DNA from: Amycolatopsis camponoti | GTDB lineage: Bacteria > Actinomycetota > Actinomycetes > Mycobacteriales > Pseudonocardiaceae | Length of the DNA stretch: 64,000 nucleotides | Direction: 5' to 3' | Assembly (NCBI RefSeq): GCF_902497555.1 | Contig: NZ_CABVGP010000001.1 | Span: 3,824,501 to 3,888,500 of the forward strand | Shown: positions 19,201-26,075 of the stretch, one piece after another | Numbering within the stretch: position 1 is the stretch's first letter | Layout: each line of letters starts with the position of its first letter | Made by a program: the position numbers and the translations under genes | Notes under the pieces: model-generated | The model's input: only the letters and a program-made list of their open reading frames with translations | The model's database searches: none | Told to the model about the DNA's origin: nothing

Positions 19201-19441
19201 AGCTGCCGAGATCGCGGCCGGCGAGACCACGGGCAACATGCTGCTCAACTTCGTGGTCTACCACCTCGCGCTCGGCGACGTGACGGAGGCGAGATCCCGG
19301 CTCGGGGCCGCATTGGCGAAGGCGCCTGACGCCGGACGCTTCCGCGACGCGCTCGAAGACCTTGAAGACCTCGGTTCCGTCATGGCGGTGCCCGAGCTTG
19401 CGGAGTTCGAGGCCGCCCTGCGGGCGAAACTGCACGAATAG
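16295..19441 (+). CDS. STAND-type ATPase with 12 TPR repeats
   Basis: About 1048 residues from TTG 16295, chosen because GGGAGG lies 8 bases upstream; an in-frame TTG at 16253 lacks this. FVGRRHEI (20-27) opens an AAA16/STAND-like module with Walker A GDAGVGKS (51-58), Walker B VVLFFDTFE (212-220) and a sensor-1-like strand NLVLVLAGQ (244-252). A helical middle region leads to 12 near-perfect 34-residue TPRs (about 548-955), several of the form YEDALADFTRAIEIAP. No N-terminal effector domain is present, unlike Avs defence proteins. Role unknown: possible ligand-triggered oligomerising sensor. Confidence 0.83.
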   Translation: MDAGGLTLQDLIKRRQADGFVGRRHEIGRFEEALRLPLEDQRRRFLFSVHGDAGVGKSFLINQFQRIAQESGCAVAYVDESVFDIPSALSGIVRSFARQGDPCKEFAKKSELYHEKRHELDADPATPEGLSSVLTRSAVRISLRAAEDIPVVGSFAKELDRDAISNQVEKFRAFLSVKLRNQHDVRLLMSPVEELTPIFVAELRQVAAKRPVVLFFDTFERTGVFLERWLLDLLDGRYGSLPPNLVLVLAGQHPLDVHAWGDYLGVRADCPLQLFTEEEAREFLAARGITADEVVEVVLALSGRLPVLLALLAESRPDSAASVADPGDNAVERFLKWEKDEKRKQAALRGALPRQLDRDVFALAADAATPDEDFAWLRRLPFVAERASGYRYHDVVRDTMIRVVRRRSSVEWRERHGVLAEYYRARREQLGLDDRSGWQDEGWQALAVEEHYHRICATAATADALAALVRTIAVRADQVGRWVAMVAQAGVDSGAEQVAALGSRLSAAEDSLALLNCLTAETTLSVKARHSAYLQVAHHHLRRRKPDFADAVTAFSKALEHVPEDGVALTSRGILYQVLGKLEASLADLDRAVELDPAAGWPIGARGQTLLSLKRHEEAVADLSRSLDLMPDKAEVHGARGEALYEMARYPEALLDFTRVLELGSNDNFALSWCGRVHLQLKSYEAALDAFNRVLELQPEATWALTDRGETNRRMKRYEDALADFTRSVEIEAKYPAVFAGRGHTYADMHRWEEALADYARALEIAPGTSWILRDRAETYHRAGRLDDALADYDRLIAIAPDYSWAVRQRAFVLCDLDRSEDALADLTRIIETDPAAALWWVDRGNVLHMSGRHEEALADFTRAAEIDPTFAHAFCGRGESRKSLNQYDEALADFTRAIAIAPALTLALNRRGQIHRRCGRLVEAQADLERLVQLGAGAWDHYQLGLLAHAQGRPDAAKELFAAAVLAEAAEIAAGETTGNMLLNFVVYHLALGDVTEARSRLGAALAKAPDAGRFRDALEDLEDLGSVMAVPELAEFEAALRAKLHE

Positions 19442-19547
19442 CCGCTTCTGTCCGGGTGTCCGGTACACCGCGGGCCCGGCATTTGTACGGGCCTTGTACC
19501 GGCGCTCGCCATGCTGTCGCCACAACGAATCCCGGAGGGACGGACAA

Positions 19548-20306
19548 ATGAGAATTCGGATCGGGAAGCGGGCGGCCGCCGTGGCCGGCATCGCCGCGGC
19601 GATCGTGCTCGCCGGCGCCACCCCGGCCCTGGCGGCCTCGGGCACGGTGCACACCGACTCGGGCGCGCCGCTGACCGTGCGGTCCAGCCCGAGCGCGACC
19701 GCGGGCTCGGTCGGCAGCATCGCCGACGGCACCGCCGTGACCATCAGCTGCCAGACCAACGGGTCGACCGTCGACGGCAAGTACGGCACGTCGGACATCT
19801 GGGACAAGGTCGGCGACGGCTACGTCAGCGACGCCTACGTCTACACCGGCTCCGACGGCCGGGTCGCGCCCGACTGCGCGGGCTCGACGCTGACCTGCTC
19901 CACCGCGGGCACCGGCGACCCGAAGACCTGCGCGCAGGCCGTGGCCTACGCCAAGACCCGCGTCCACACGAACGACCTCGACTCGTACGAGGGCTGGTGC
20001 GACCGGATCAACGCGCAGAACTACGGCTGGACCGCCTCCGGCTCGGAGACGGCCTACATCCACTGGACCCAGATCCCGGCTTCGTACAAGCACCCGGGCG
20101 ACTACCAGGTCCCGGCCGGCGGGCTCGCGTTCTTCAAGAGCAGCGGCGCGGGCCACACGATGATCTCGATCGGCGACGGCAAGTTCCTGTCGAACGACAT
20201 CAACGGCTACGGCAGCTACACCGAGACGACGATCGCGCAGATCAAGAGCAAGTGGGGCCAGACCTACCTCGGCTGGTCGCAGCCGTGGTTCAAGGTGAAC
20301 CACTGA
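19548..20306 (+). CDS. Secreted SH3b protein with CHAP/NlpC-like domain
   Basis: 252 residues from ATG 19548 after GGAGGGA. A Sec signal (AVAGIAAAIVLAGATPALA) is followed by a bacterial SH3 domain (about 35-105, PLTVRSSPSATAGSVGSI) and a C-terminal domain with the papain-like pattern EGWCDR ... GAGHTMISIGDGKF ... LSND ... YLGWSQPWF. The Cys, His and Asn/Asp spacing suggests a cell-wall amidase or endopeptidase. SH3b domains target peptidoglycan. Catalysis is inferred from pattern only. Confidence 0.75.
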   Translation: MRIRIGKRAAAVAGIAAAIVLAGATPALAASGTVHTDSGAPLTVRSSPSATAGSVGSIADGTAVTISCQTNGSTVDGKYGTSDIWDKVGDGYVSDAYVYTGSDGRVAPDCAGSTLTCSTAGTGDPKTCAQAVAYAKTRVHTNDLDSYEGWCDRINAQNYGWTASGSETAYIHWTQIPASYKHPGDYQVPAGGLAFFKSSGAGHTMISIGDGKFLSNDINGYGSYTETTIAQIKSKWGQTYLGWSQPWFKVNH

Positions 20307-20320
20307 GGCGGTGACCGGAA

Positions 20321-20356
20321 GCGGGTCTCGCCGGCCCTGGGGGTGGCGAGACCCGC
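20321..20356 (+). terminator. Intrinsic terminator after the SH3b gene
   Basis: A perfect 12-bp stem (GCGGGTCTCGCC and complement) encloses a 12-nt loop 14 bp past the stop codon. Confidence 0.8.
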
Positions 20357-20424
20357 GCCGGACCGCGCGGGGTCGTCGCCCTGCCGTCGGCGAGATCCGC
20401 GTGCTGCACCCCGCACCCCCGGCC

Positions 20425-20460
20425 ACCATCCCCGGCCGGGGGACCATCCCCGGCCGGGGG
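20425..20460. repeat. Two direct 18-bp repeats with palindromic core
   Basis: ACCATCCCCGGCCGGGGG occurs twice without a gap (20425-20442, 20443-20460). Each copy contains the 12-bp palindrome CCCCGGCCGGGG. The repeats lie between convergent genes and may add to termination or be a slippage product. Confidence 0.7.
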
Positions 20461-20513
20461 CGAGCGAGCCGCCCGGCCCCTGCCCACCTCTCCCGGGCAG
20501 GGGCCGCCCGGTG

Positions 20514-20873
20514 TCAGTCGACCACGCCGCCGATGTCGCCGTTCGGGGTCCGGCCCACGCAGGACGCGCCGACCGGCAGGGACTGTGCCGGGCGCGGACC
20601 CCGAGCACCTGGGTGATGTGCCCGTCCAGCATCTGCCGGATCATCCCCAACCCGCTCGACGGGGTCTTCGGCGAGCACGGCCCGGCCGGGCGCTTCGACG
20701 AGCGCGCGCAGCCGTTCGGCCAGTGCGACGAGCTGGGGATCGCGGTCGGCGCCCGCGTCGCGCAGTTCCCGGGCGACGGCCGCGCGGCACTGCGCCGACT
20801 CCGGGTGCTGCCGCAGCAGCTCGACACTGCGCGCGACCTGACCGCCGTAGCGTCTGATGATCGATTCCCGCAA
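20514..20873 (-). CDS. Possible small hypothetical protein, frame doubtful
   Basis: A 119-residue open frame from TTG 20873. The first 75 residues form a convincing Ala/Leu/Arg-rich helical domain (RSVELLRQHPES, ARELRDAGADRDPQLVALAERLRALVE). After about residue 76 the frame becomes Pro/Arg/His-rich, whereas a different frame reads GMIRQMLDGHITQVLGVR; the last 16 residues (SCVGRTPNGDIGGVVD) look natural again in the first frame. Two compensating shifts, or a non-coding frame, would explain this. An AT-enriched patch upstream (20874-20926) could hold its promoter. Confidence 0.35.
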   Translation of the reverse strand: MRESIIRRYGGQVARSVELLRQHPESAQCRAAVARELRDAGADRDPQLVALAERLRALVEAPGRAVLAEDPVERVGDDPADAGRAHHPGARGPRPAQSLPVGASCVGRTPNGDIGGVVD

Positions 20874-20926
20874 TGCACAATTCCGGTGCCGTCAAATGAA
20901 ATCGGAAAATGGTGCCGTGTCGAGAT

Positions 20927-21460
20927 TCATCGACGTTTCGGGTCGGCCAGGTGCAGCACGAAGATCCCGCCCACCGCCGGCCGGTCGGCGCGCTCGTGGT
21001 CGGTCGCCACGTACTCGTCCAGCACCGCGAGGATCCGGCGGTCCAGCTCCTCGATCTCGTCGGGGGACAGGTGCAGCAGGAACTTCTCGTGCACCGCGAC
21101 CGACTCCGGCCCCGCCGCCCGGATCTCCTCCTGGAAGATCTCGATCGGCGCGAACCGCGTCTCGGCGTCGGCTCCGGCCAGGGGGCCGTCCAGCCACCAC
21201 GTCTCGTTGTCGGCCTTGTACGGCTTCTCCAGCGCGCCACTGGCGCCGGTGCGGACCGGGGCCGGCTTCAGCAGGCCCGCCGACACCAGCTGCCGCACGT
21301 GGTGCAGGACCGTGCCGGGGTCGCGGTCGAGGCGGTCGGCCAGCTGTTTGTTCGTCAGCTCCTCGAGCAGGCACATCCGCATGATGCGCAGCCGCAGCGG
21401 GTGGCCGAGGGCCTTGGCCTCCGCCGGCGTCGCCGGGCGCCGCCGGCGGGGTTCGGTCAT
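20927..21460 (-). CDS. ArsR-like winged-helix regulator
   Basis: 177 residues from ATG 21460. The N-terminal winged helix (ALGHPLRLRIMRMCLLEELTNKQLADRL followed by GTVLHHVRQLVSAGLL) is of the ArsR/HTH_20 type. The rest (80-177) is a helical and strand domain containing EKPYKADNETWWL, common in actinobacterial regulators paired with MFS exporters. It lacks an ArsR metal-binding Cys cluster. It is divergent from an MFS gene, and three CATCGATG palindromes in the 75-bp spacer are probable operators for auto- and MFS control. Confidence 0.85.
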   Translation of the reverse strand: MTEPRRRRPATPAEAKALGHPLRLRIMRMCLLEELTNKQLADRLDRDPGTVLHHVRQLVSAGLLKPAPVRTGASGALEKPYKADNETWWLDGPLAGADAETRFAPIEIFQEEIRAAGPESVAVHEKFLLHLSPDEIEELDRRILAVLDEYVATDHERADRPAVGGIFVLHLADPKRR

Positions 21461-21475
21461 GAACGGAGCGTAGTC

Positions 21476-21520
21476 CATCGATGGGATCCGGTCACATCGA
21501 TGGAGAAAAGCCCATCGATG
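21476..21520. promoter_or_regulatory. Three CATCGATG palindromic operators
   Basis: CATCGATG occurs at 21476-21483, 21495-21502 and 21513-21520, spaced 19 and 18 bp, between the divergent regulator and MFS genes. The first copy is the centre of the longer palindrome CCATCGATGG; the other two keep one flank each. Regular spacing near two helical turns and the position over both promoters make these likely binding sites of the adjacent ArsR-like protein. Confidence 0.75.
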
Positions 21521-21535
21521 TGCGATCCTCCATTC

Positions 21536-22744
21536 ATGAACCCCGTGTTCTGGCGCCTGTGGTCCGCCGCCGGCCTGTCCAGCCTCGCCGACGGCGTCCT
21601 CAAGGTCGCGTTGCCGCTGGTCGCGGTCGGTTACACCCGCGAGCCGGCGCTCATCGCCGGGCTCGCCTTCGCCTTCAGCCTGCCGTGGCTGCTGTTCGCG
21701 CTGCCCGCCGGCGCGCTGGTCGACCGGCTCGACCGCCGCCGCGCGATGCTCGCCGCCAACTTCGTGCGCGGCGGGCTTCTCGGCGGCGTCGCGCTGCTGA
21801 TCGTCTTCGGCGGGGGATCGATCTGGGCGCTGTACGTGGCCGCCCTCGGTGTCGGCTGCGCGGAGACGATCTACGACACCGCGGCGCAGTCGATCGTCCC
21901 GCAGGTCGTCGGGCGGGCGCAGCTGGCTCGCGCCAACGGCCGGATGTTCGCCGCCGAGCAGACGGCCAACGAGTTCGCCGGCCCGCCGCTCGCCGGGGTG
22001 CTGGCCGCGGCGGGGGTCGTCGCCGCGCTCGTCACGCCGGTGGCGCTGTGGGCGGTGGCCGTCGCGGTCCTGCTGCTCGTGCGCGGCGAGTACCGGGTTC
22101 CGCGCGAGAAACCCACCACCCTGCGCGCGGACATCGCCGAGGGCCTGCGTTTCCTGCTGCGCCACCGGGTGCTGCGGACGTTTTCCGTCATGACCGGCAC
22201 GTTCAACTTCGCCACCGGAGCGACCTTCGCGGTCCTCGTCCTTTACGCGGTGGGCCCGGGATCGGCGATGGGACTGTCCGAACCCGCCTTCGGGCTGCTG
22301 ATGGCGACCAGCGCGGCCGGTGGCCTGGTCGGATCGCTGATCGCCGAGGCGGTCGAACGCCGGCTGGGTCGCGTCCGCGCGCTGTGGGTGTCGTGGCCGA
22401 TCGGCGGCATCGTCGTCGGCGCGCTCGCCGTGACGGCGAACCCGTACGTGGCCGGCGCCGCCTTCTTCCTCGGCGGCGTGGGAATCCTGGTGTCGAACGT
22501 CGTGATGGTCTCGCTGCGCCAGCAGCTCACGCCCGACTGCCTGCTCGGGCGGCTCAACAGCAGCCACCGGCTCGTCGCGTGGGGCACGAAGTCGCTCGGT
22601 GCCCTGGCGGGCGGCGTGATCGCCCAGGCCTTCGGGCTGCGGGCGGTGTTCGTGGTGATGGCCGTGCTGGCGTTCGCCGTCGTGGCCGGGCTCCGCGTGG
22701 TGACCGAGGAAGCCCTCGATCAGAGCGGGTGCGTCTCCGCGTAG
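21536..22744 (+). CDS. MFS exporter
   Basis: 402 residues, 12 predicted membrane helices, of the MFS_3 drug/siderophore-exporter type. Motif A appears as GALVDRLDRRRAM between helices 2 and 3. I use ATG 21536; an in-frame ATG at 21518 lies within the third CATCGATG box and is possible. Neither has a clear Shine-Dalgarno sequence at good spacing, so a leaderless transcript is plausible. The divergent ArsR-like regulator suggests induction by the exported compound. Its 3' end overlaps the convergent YjbR gene by 25 bp. Confidence 0.87.
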   Translation: MNPVFWRLWSAAGLSSLADGVLKVALPLVAVGYTREPALIAGLAFAFSLPWLLFALPAGALVDRLDRRRAMLAANFVRGGLLGGVALLIVFGGGSIWALYVAALGVGCAETIYDTAAQSIVPQVVGRAQLARANGRMFAAEQTANEFAGPPLAGVLAAAGVVAALVTPVALWAVAVAVLLLVRGEYRVPREKPTTLRADIAEGLRFLLRHRVLRTFSVMTGTFNFATGATFAVLVLYAVGPGSAMGLSEPAFGLLMATSAAGGLVGSLIAEAVERRLGRVRALWVSWPIGGIVVGALAVTANPYVAGAAFFLGGVGILVSNVVMVSLRQQLTPDCLLGRLNSSHRLVAWGTKSLGALAGGVIAQAFGLRAVFVVMAVLAFAVVAGLRVVTEEALDQSGCVSA

Positions 22745-23079
22745 GCGTTCCAGACCTTCTTGGGCACGCACATCCGCCACGCGTCCAGCACCAGCTCGCG
22801 CATCTCTTCCGCGTCGATCGCCGCCAGGCGGCAGCGGACCCACTGGTAACGCAGGTCCGAAGGCTCGGGCATCAGGAACTTGTCCGGCTCGCCCGTCACC
22901 AGCGCTTCCCGCTGGTCGCGGGGATACCCGAACCCCAGCTCGGTCTCGTCCCGGGAGAGCGCGGCGAACACGATCTGCCCGACCCGGAACTTGGCCCGGT
23001 CACGCACGAACGCCTCGTAGGCGCGGGGGAGCGTCAGGGCGAACGCGCGGACCTCGTCACCGGTGACCATACCGGTCAT
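22720..23079 (-). CDS. MmcQ/YjbR family protein
   Basis: 119 residues with the CyaY-like fold of YjbR proteins: VRAFALTLPRAYEAF at the start, KFRVGQIVFA, then RYQWVRCRLAAID and ELVLDAWRMCVPKKVW at the end. A start at the fourth codon (Val after MTGM) is possible. These small proteins are often annotated as DNA-binding on weak evidence; function is unknown. It overlaps the MFS 3' end in convergent orientation. Confidence 0.82.
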   Translation of the reverse strand: MTGMVTGDEVRAFALTLPRAYEAFVRDRAKFRVGQIVFAALSRDETELGFGYPRDQREALVTGEPDKFLMPEPSDLRYQWVRCRLAAIDAEEMRELVLDAWRMCVPKKVWNAYAETHPL

Positions 23080-23089
23080 TCAACCGCAC

Positions 23090-23125
23090 AAGCCGGCGGC
23101 GCAGTGCACGCTGCGCCGCCGGCTT
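23090..23125 (-). terminator. Intrinsic terminator after the DUF1996 gene
   Basis: A perfect 15-bp stem (AAGCCGGCGGCGCAG and complement) with a 6-nt loop lies just beyond the DUF1996 stop on the minus strand and before the YjbR gene. Confidence 0.82.
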
Positions 23126-23141
23126 TGCGCGAGCGGGAAGG

Positions 23142-24572
23142 TCAGGCCCGGCAGGTCTTGCCGCGGTTGACGCAGTTGACCAGGCCGTTCATGATCCGCT
23201 GCGACATCACGTTGGCGAAGTCGTCGTGGTCGGAACCCGGGTTGTGCTTCTCCTGCGGGAAAGCGTCCACTTTGTACTGCTTCTTGACCTGGATGTCGTG
23301 CGGGATGTCGTAGGTCAGCGAGATCTGCAGCTGCGGTACGGCCTTGAACCCCTTGGCGCACTGGCCGAACTGGTCCGGGAACACGATGTGCGTGCGGTGG
23401 TTCGTGCTGTCCGTGTTCTTCCCGTCCCAGCAGCTCGGGAACGTGTGGATTCGCTTGACCTTGCTGTTCTGCGGGCAGATCGGGTACTTGTCCGTGACGC
23501 GGTTCTCGAACCCGGTGCACGTCCAGCTCGCGCGGGCGTTGGCCGGCCCGTTCGTCGAGACCTTCGCGTCGCCGTAGAGCACGCGCAGGAACTTCGGCAT
23601 CGCCACGACCTTGCCCACCGGGCTGCCGCGGAAGGTGATCTGCACCTTCTGCGGGCGCAGGATCTTCCCGTCGTTGCCCGGCAGCTCGTTGTTCTCGTCC
23701 TGGCCCGGCAGCGCGCCGCCCGCCGTGGTGCTCGGCGGCGGAGTGGGCGTCCCGGTGTCCTTGCCCGGCTTCGGCGCGCACGGCGCGAGCCCGCCGAGGT
23801 CCTTCGGCTTCGGCGCGAACCGGGCGATGATGGTGGCGATCCGCTCGAGGATCGCGGCCCGCCGGTCCTTCAGCGGGTTCAGGATGGCGTTCTGCACGAA
23901 GTTCGCGCCGCCCTGGCCCTGCGTCTGCGCGATGCGCTGGTTGGCCTCGTCGGTCTGCGTGTCGATCTGGTCGAGGTTGCTGTCGACCTCGGCCATGGCC
24001 TGGTCGGGGACGTCGGTGAGCTTGCTCGCGACGTCGGGGCAGGCGACCTGGACGGTCTTGGCTTCCTGATCGGCCTGCGCGCGGTCGCCGTCGGGCTTCT
24101 TCGCGGGCTCGTTCTTCTCCTCCTCGCCGGTGTCGATGCGCACGACCGGCCAGAAGTAGGCGGACTTGTCGCCGTTGCGGCAGGTGGTGCCGGCCTTGAC
24201 GAGGCTCTTGTTGTTCGAGTCGGCGTTCGTCGAGAGGTTGCCGACGTAGTCGTGCAGGTGCTGGGCGCCGTTGCGGACACCGGGCTGCGCGATGAAGTTG
24301 TCCGGGTTGAAGTGGCCGTTCTCGTTGCGGCCGCAGTCGACGGTGAAGGTGCCGGTCGACGCGCCGTAGACCGGGCGCGGGTCGAACTGGTTCGGCTGCA
24401 CCTTGAGGATGTCGACGAAGAAGGCGGGGTTCGCCTCGTCGGCGCTCGCTTCACCGGTGTTGCCGGTGGTCGTCGCGACGACGATGCCGCCGACCGCGAG
24501 CGCGAGGGCGATACCGCCGGTCGCGATCTTGGTTCTGCGGGAAATGCGATGGCGCCCTTGGGTGCGGGACAT
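23142..24572 (-). CDS. Secreted DUF1996 protein
   Basis: 476 residues from ATG 24572, preceded by GGAGGA. An Arg-rich start and one hydrophobic helix (about 18-37) make a signal peptide or anchor. The DUF1996 pattern is clear: FVDILKVQPNQFDP, the HLHDYVGN metal-like motif, TTCRNGDKSAYFWPVV, then after a long insert KFLRVLYGDAK, SWTCTGFE, FPSCWDGKN and TIVF-like HIVFPDQFGQCAKG. The insert (about 155-300) is Lys/Glu/Pro-rich and probably flexible. Conserved His, Asp and Cys residues suggest a secreted enzyme or binding protein; fungal and actinobacterial members have no established activity. Confidence 0.83.
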   Translation of the reverse strand: MSRTQGRHRISRRTKIATGGIALALAVGGIVVATTTGNTGEASADEANPAFFVDILKVQPNQFDPRPVYGASTGTFTVDCGRNENGHFNPDNFIAQPGVRNGAQHLHDYVGNLSTNADSNNKSLVKAGTTCRNGDKSAYFWPVVRIDTGEEEKNEPAKKPDGDRAQADQEAKTVQVACPDVASKLTDVPDQAMAEVDSNLDQIDTQTDEANQRIAQTQGQGGANFVQNAILNPLKDRRAAILERIATIIARFAPKPKDLGGLAPCAPKPGKDTGTPTPPPSTTAGGALPGQDENNELPGNDGKILRPQKVQITFRGSPVGKVVAMPKFLRVLYGDAKVSTNGPANARASWTCTGFENRVTDKYPICPQNSKVKRIHTFPSCWDGKNTDSTNHRTHIVFPDQFGQCAKGFKAVPQLQISLTYDIPHDIQVKKQYKVDAFPQEKHNPGSDHDDFANVMSQRIMNGLVNCVNRGKTCRA

Positions 24573-25117
24573 GGATGGATCCTCCGGGTGTCGGGCTGGC
24601 GGGAAGGCGCGACACTGGCGGGACGAGCCCAGGCTCGTGCTCACCAGGTAGTGCGTCGGCGGGGACGGAACGATTCCCGGACCGGCCACCGACCCGACAT
24701 CGATGGGTGCGCGGCCACCTGCCCGTGGCCATGCCGTCAACCGGCTGGTTATCGTTCCGTGATGGAAGCTACACCGGGGTTTGACACGGGGCAAGAAGGG
24801 ATTTACGCCCATTACGAACCGTCAGGCCGGGGTTCCGTTTGCGTAGTCGCGGGTGATCGCGAAAAGGCGCCGGGAATCGACGAAGAATGGGGTACGCGAA
24901 AAACGCGGGCGCGACGGACCGCACCTGGATCACGCTGGGCTGCCGCGCGTGTCCCTCTCCGGCGTACTCGGGGGTGCGGTCATCCTGGGCCGCTGACCGG
25001 GGCGTTGTCCAGCTTCCGGAGATGTGGCGAAAAACTTTGAACCGACCTGAACCCGCATCCGTATACCTGGGTGAGGCCTGCTGAATGCCTGCTCGGCGAA
25101 TGACCGCCGAACCCGGC
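24573..25117. other. Long intergenic region without a supported gene
   Basis: About 545 bp of somewhat lower GC content. Open frames on both strands here lack the GC-rich third position of neighbouring genes. The right-hand promoter of the DUF1996 gene must lie near 24600-24750, where TTGACGG (minus strand, about 24732-24738) could serve as -35. A single CATCGATG at 24698-24705 matches the boxes at 21476-21520. Confidence 0.5.
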
Positions 25118-25164
25118 GTGAATGGCTGATTCCTGCCGTTCGGCGACCGGAACCTGCCATTCAC
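25118..25164 (-). terminator. Probable terminator of the CoA-transferase/lyase operon
   Basis: GTGAATGGC (25118-25126) and its complement GCCATTCAC (25156-25164) bracket partly complementary inner sequence (TTCC/GGAA), giving a long imperfect hairpin 9 bp past the lyase stop on the minus strand. Confidence 0.55.
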
Positions 25165-25173
25165 AGCATCGAG

Positions 25174-26073
25174 TCAGCGCAGCGCCGCCGGAACGGCGGG
25201 AATCGTGGACAGCGCCGAGTTCAAGCGGTGGCCCACCGCGAGTCCCACCTGGTCCCGCAGTGTGGCCAGTTTCCCCCCGTCGATGCCGGTCGCGATGCCT
25301 TCGCGGTGGAAGAAGTCGACGAGGTCGTCGGTCGCGACGTTCCCGGACGCGCCCGGGGCGAACGGGCAGCCGCCGAGGCCGCCCAGGGCCGCGTCGAACC
25401 GGCGGATGCCGAGCCCGAGCCCCTCCCACGCGTTCGCGGCCGCCAAGCCGTAGGTGTTGTGCAGGTGCAGGCCGAGCGGGACGTCCGGCAGCTCGTCCCG
25501 GACCGCCGATACGATCGTGCGCAGCTGGCTCGGCCGCGCCGCGCCGATCGTGTCGGCGAGGTGCACCACGCGCGCGCCCATTCGGCCCAGCCTCGCGGCC
25601 ACGTCGGCGGTGCGGTCCGGGTCCGTGTCGCCGTCGAACGGGCACACGAACGCCGTCGCGACCGACGCTTCCACCGCCACCCCGGCCGAACCCAGCAGCT
25701 CGGCGCACCCGGCCAGCCGGTCGAGGGCCGCGGCCGTCGGCACCGCCGCGTTGGCGACGCTGTGGCCGTCACTCGCCGACACGACCAGCCGCACCGACTT
25801 CGCGCCGGCGTCGATAGCCTGCCGCGCCCCGCGCTCGGTGAACACGAGCGTGTGCAGGGTCGCCGGAGCGCCGGCCAAGGCCCGCAGCACCTCGCCGGTG
25901 TCGGCCATCTGCGGTACCCGGCGCGCGGACACGAACGACCCGGCCTCCAGGGACCGCACCCCGGCGTCGATGAGGCCGCGGGCGAGCCGGACCTTCTCGT
26001 GGGTCGGCACGGTGACGGCTTCGTCCTGCAGGCCGTCGCGCAGCACGACCTCGGTGAGGAGCACTTCGGTCAT
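25174..26073 (-). CDS. Hydroxymethylglutaryl-CoA lyase-type enzyme
   Basis: 299 residues from ATG 26073, 2 bp after the CoA-transferase stop, so the two genes are translationally linked. The TIM-barrel lyase signature VLRDGLQDE carries catalytic R12-D13; the metal-binding HLHN motif and the catalytic-Cys loop GCPFAPGASGNVATDDL are intact. HMG-CoA lyases cleave HMG-CoA to acetoacetate and acetyl-CoA; relatives cleave other branched 3-hydroxyacyl-CoAs such as citramalyl-CoA. Pairing with a class III CoA-transferase suggests an acid is first activated to its CoA ester and then cleaved. Confidence 0.87.
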   Translation of the reverse strand: MTEVLLTEVVLRDGLQDEAVTVPTHEKVRLARGLIDAGVRSLEAGSFVSARRVPQMADTGEVLRALAGAPATLHTLVFTERGARQAIDAGAKSVRLVVSASDGHSVANAAVPTAAALDRLAGCAELLGSAGVAVEASVATAFVCPFDGDTDPDRTADVAARLGRMGARVVHLADTIGAARPSQLRTIVSAVRDELPDVPLGLHLHNTYGLAAANAWEGLGLGIRRFDAALGGLGGCPFAPGASGNVATDDLVDFFHREGIATGIDGGKLATLRDQVGLAVGHRLNSALSTIPAVPAALR

Positions 26074-26075
26074 GG

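Noticed and set aside
20425..20460. Tandem 18-bp repeat as a CRISPR or attachment site
   Set aside because: Only two adjoining copies without spacers and no integrase or cas gene nearby; more likely slippage or part of termination.
24769..25164. 131-residue minus-strand open frame in the 24.6-25.1 kb gap
   Set aside because: Third codon positions are not GC-rich, there is no ribosome site and it overlaps the probable operon terminator.
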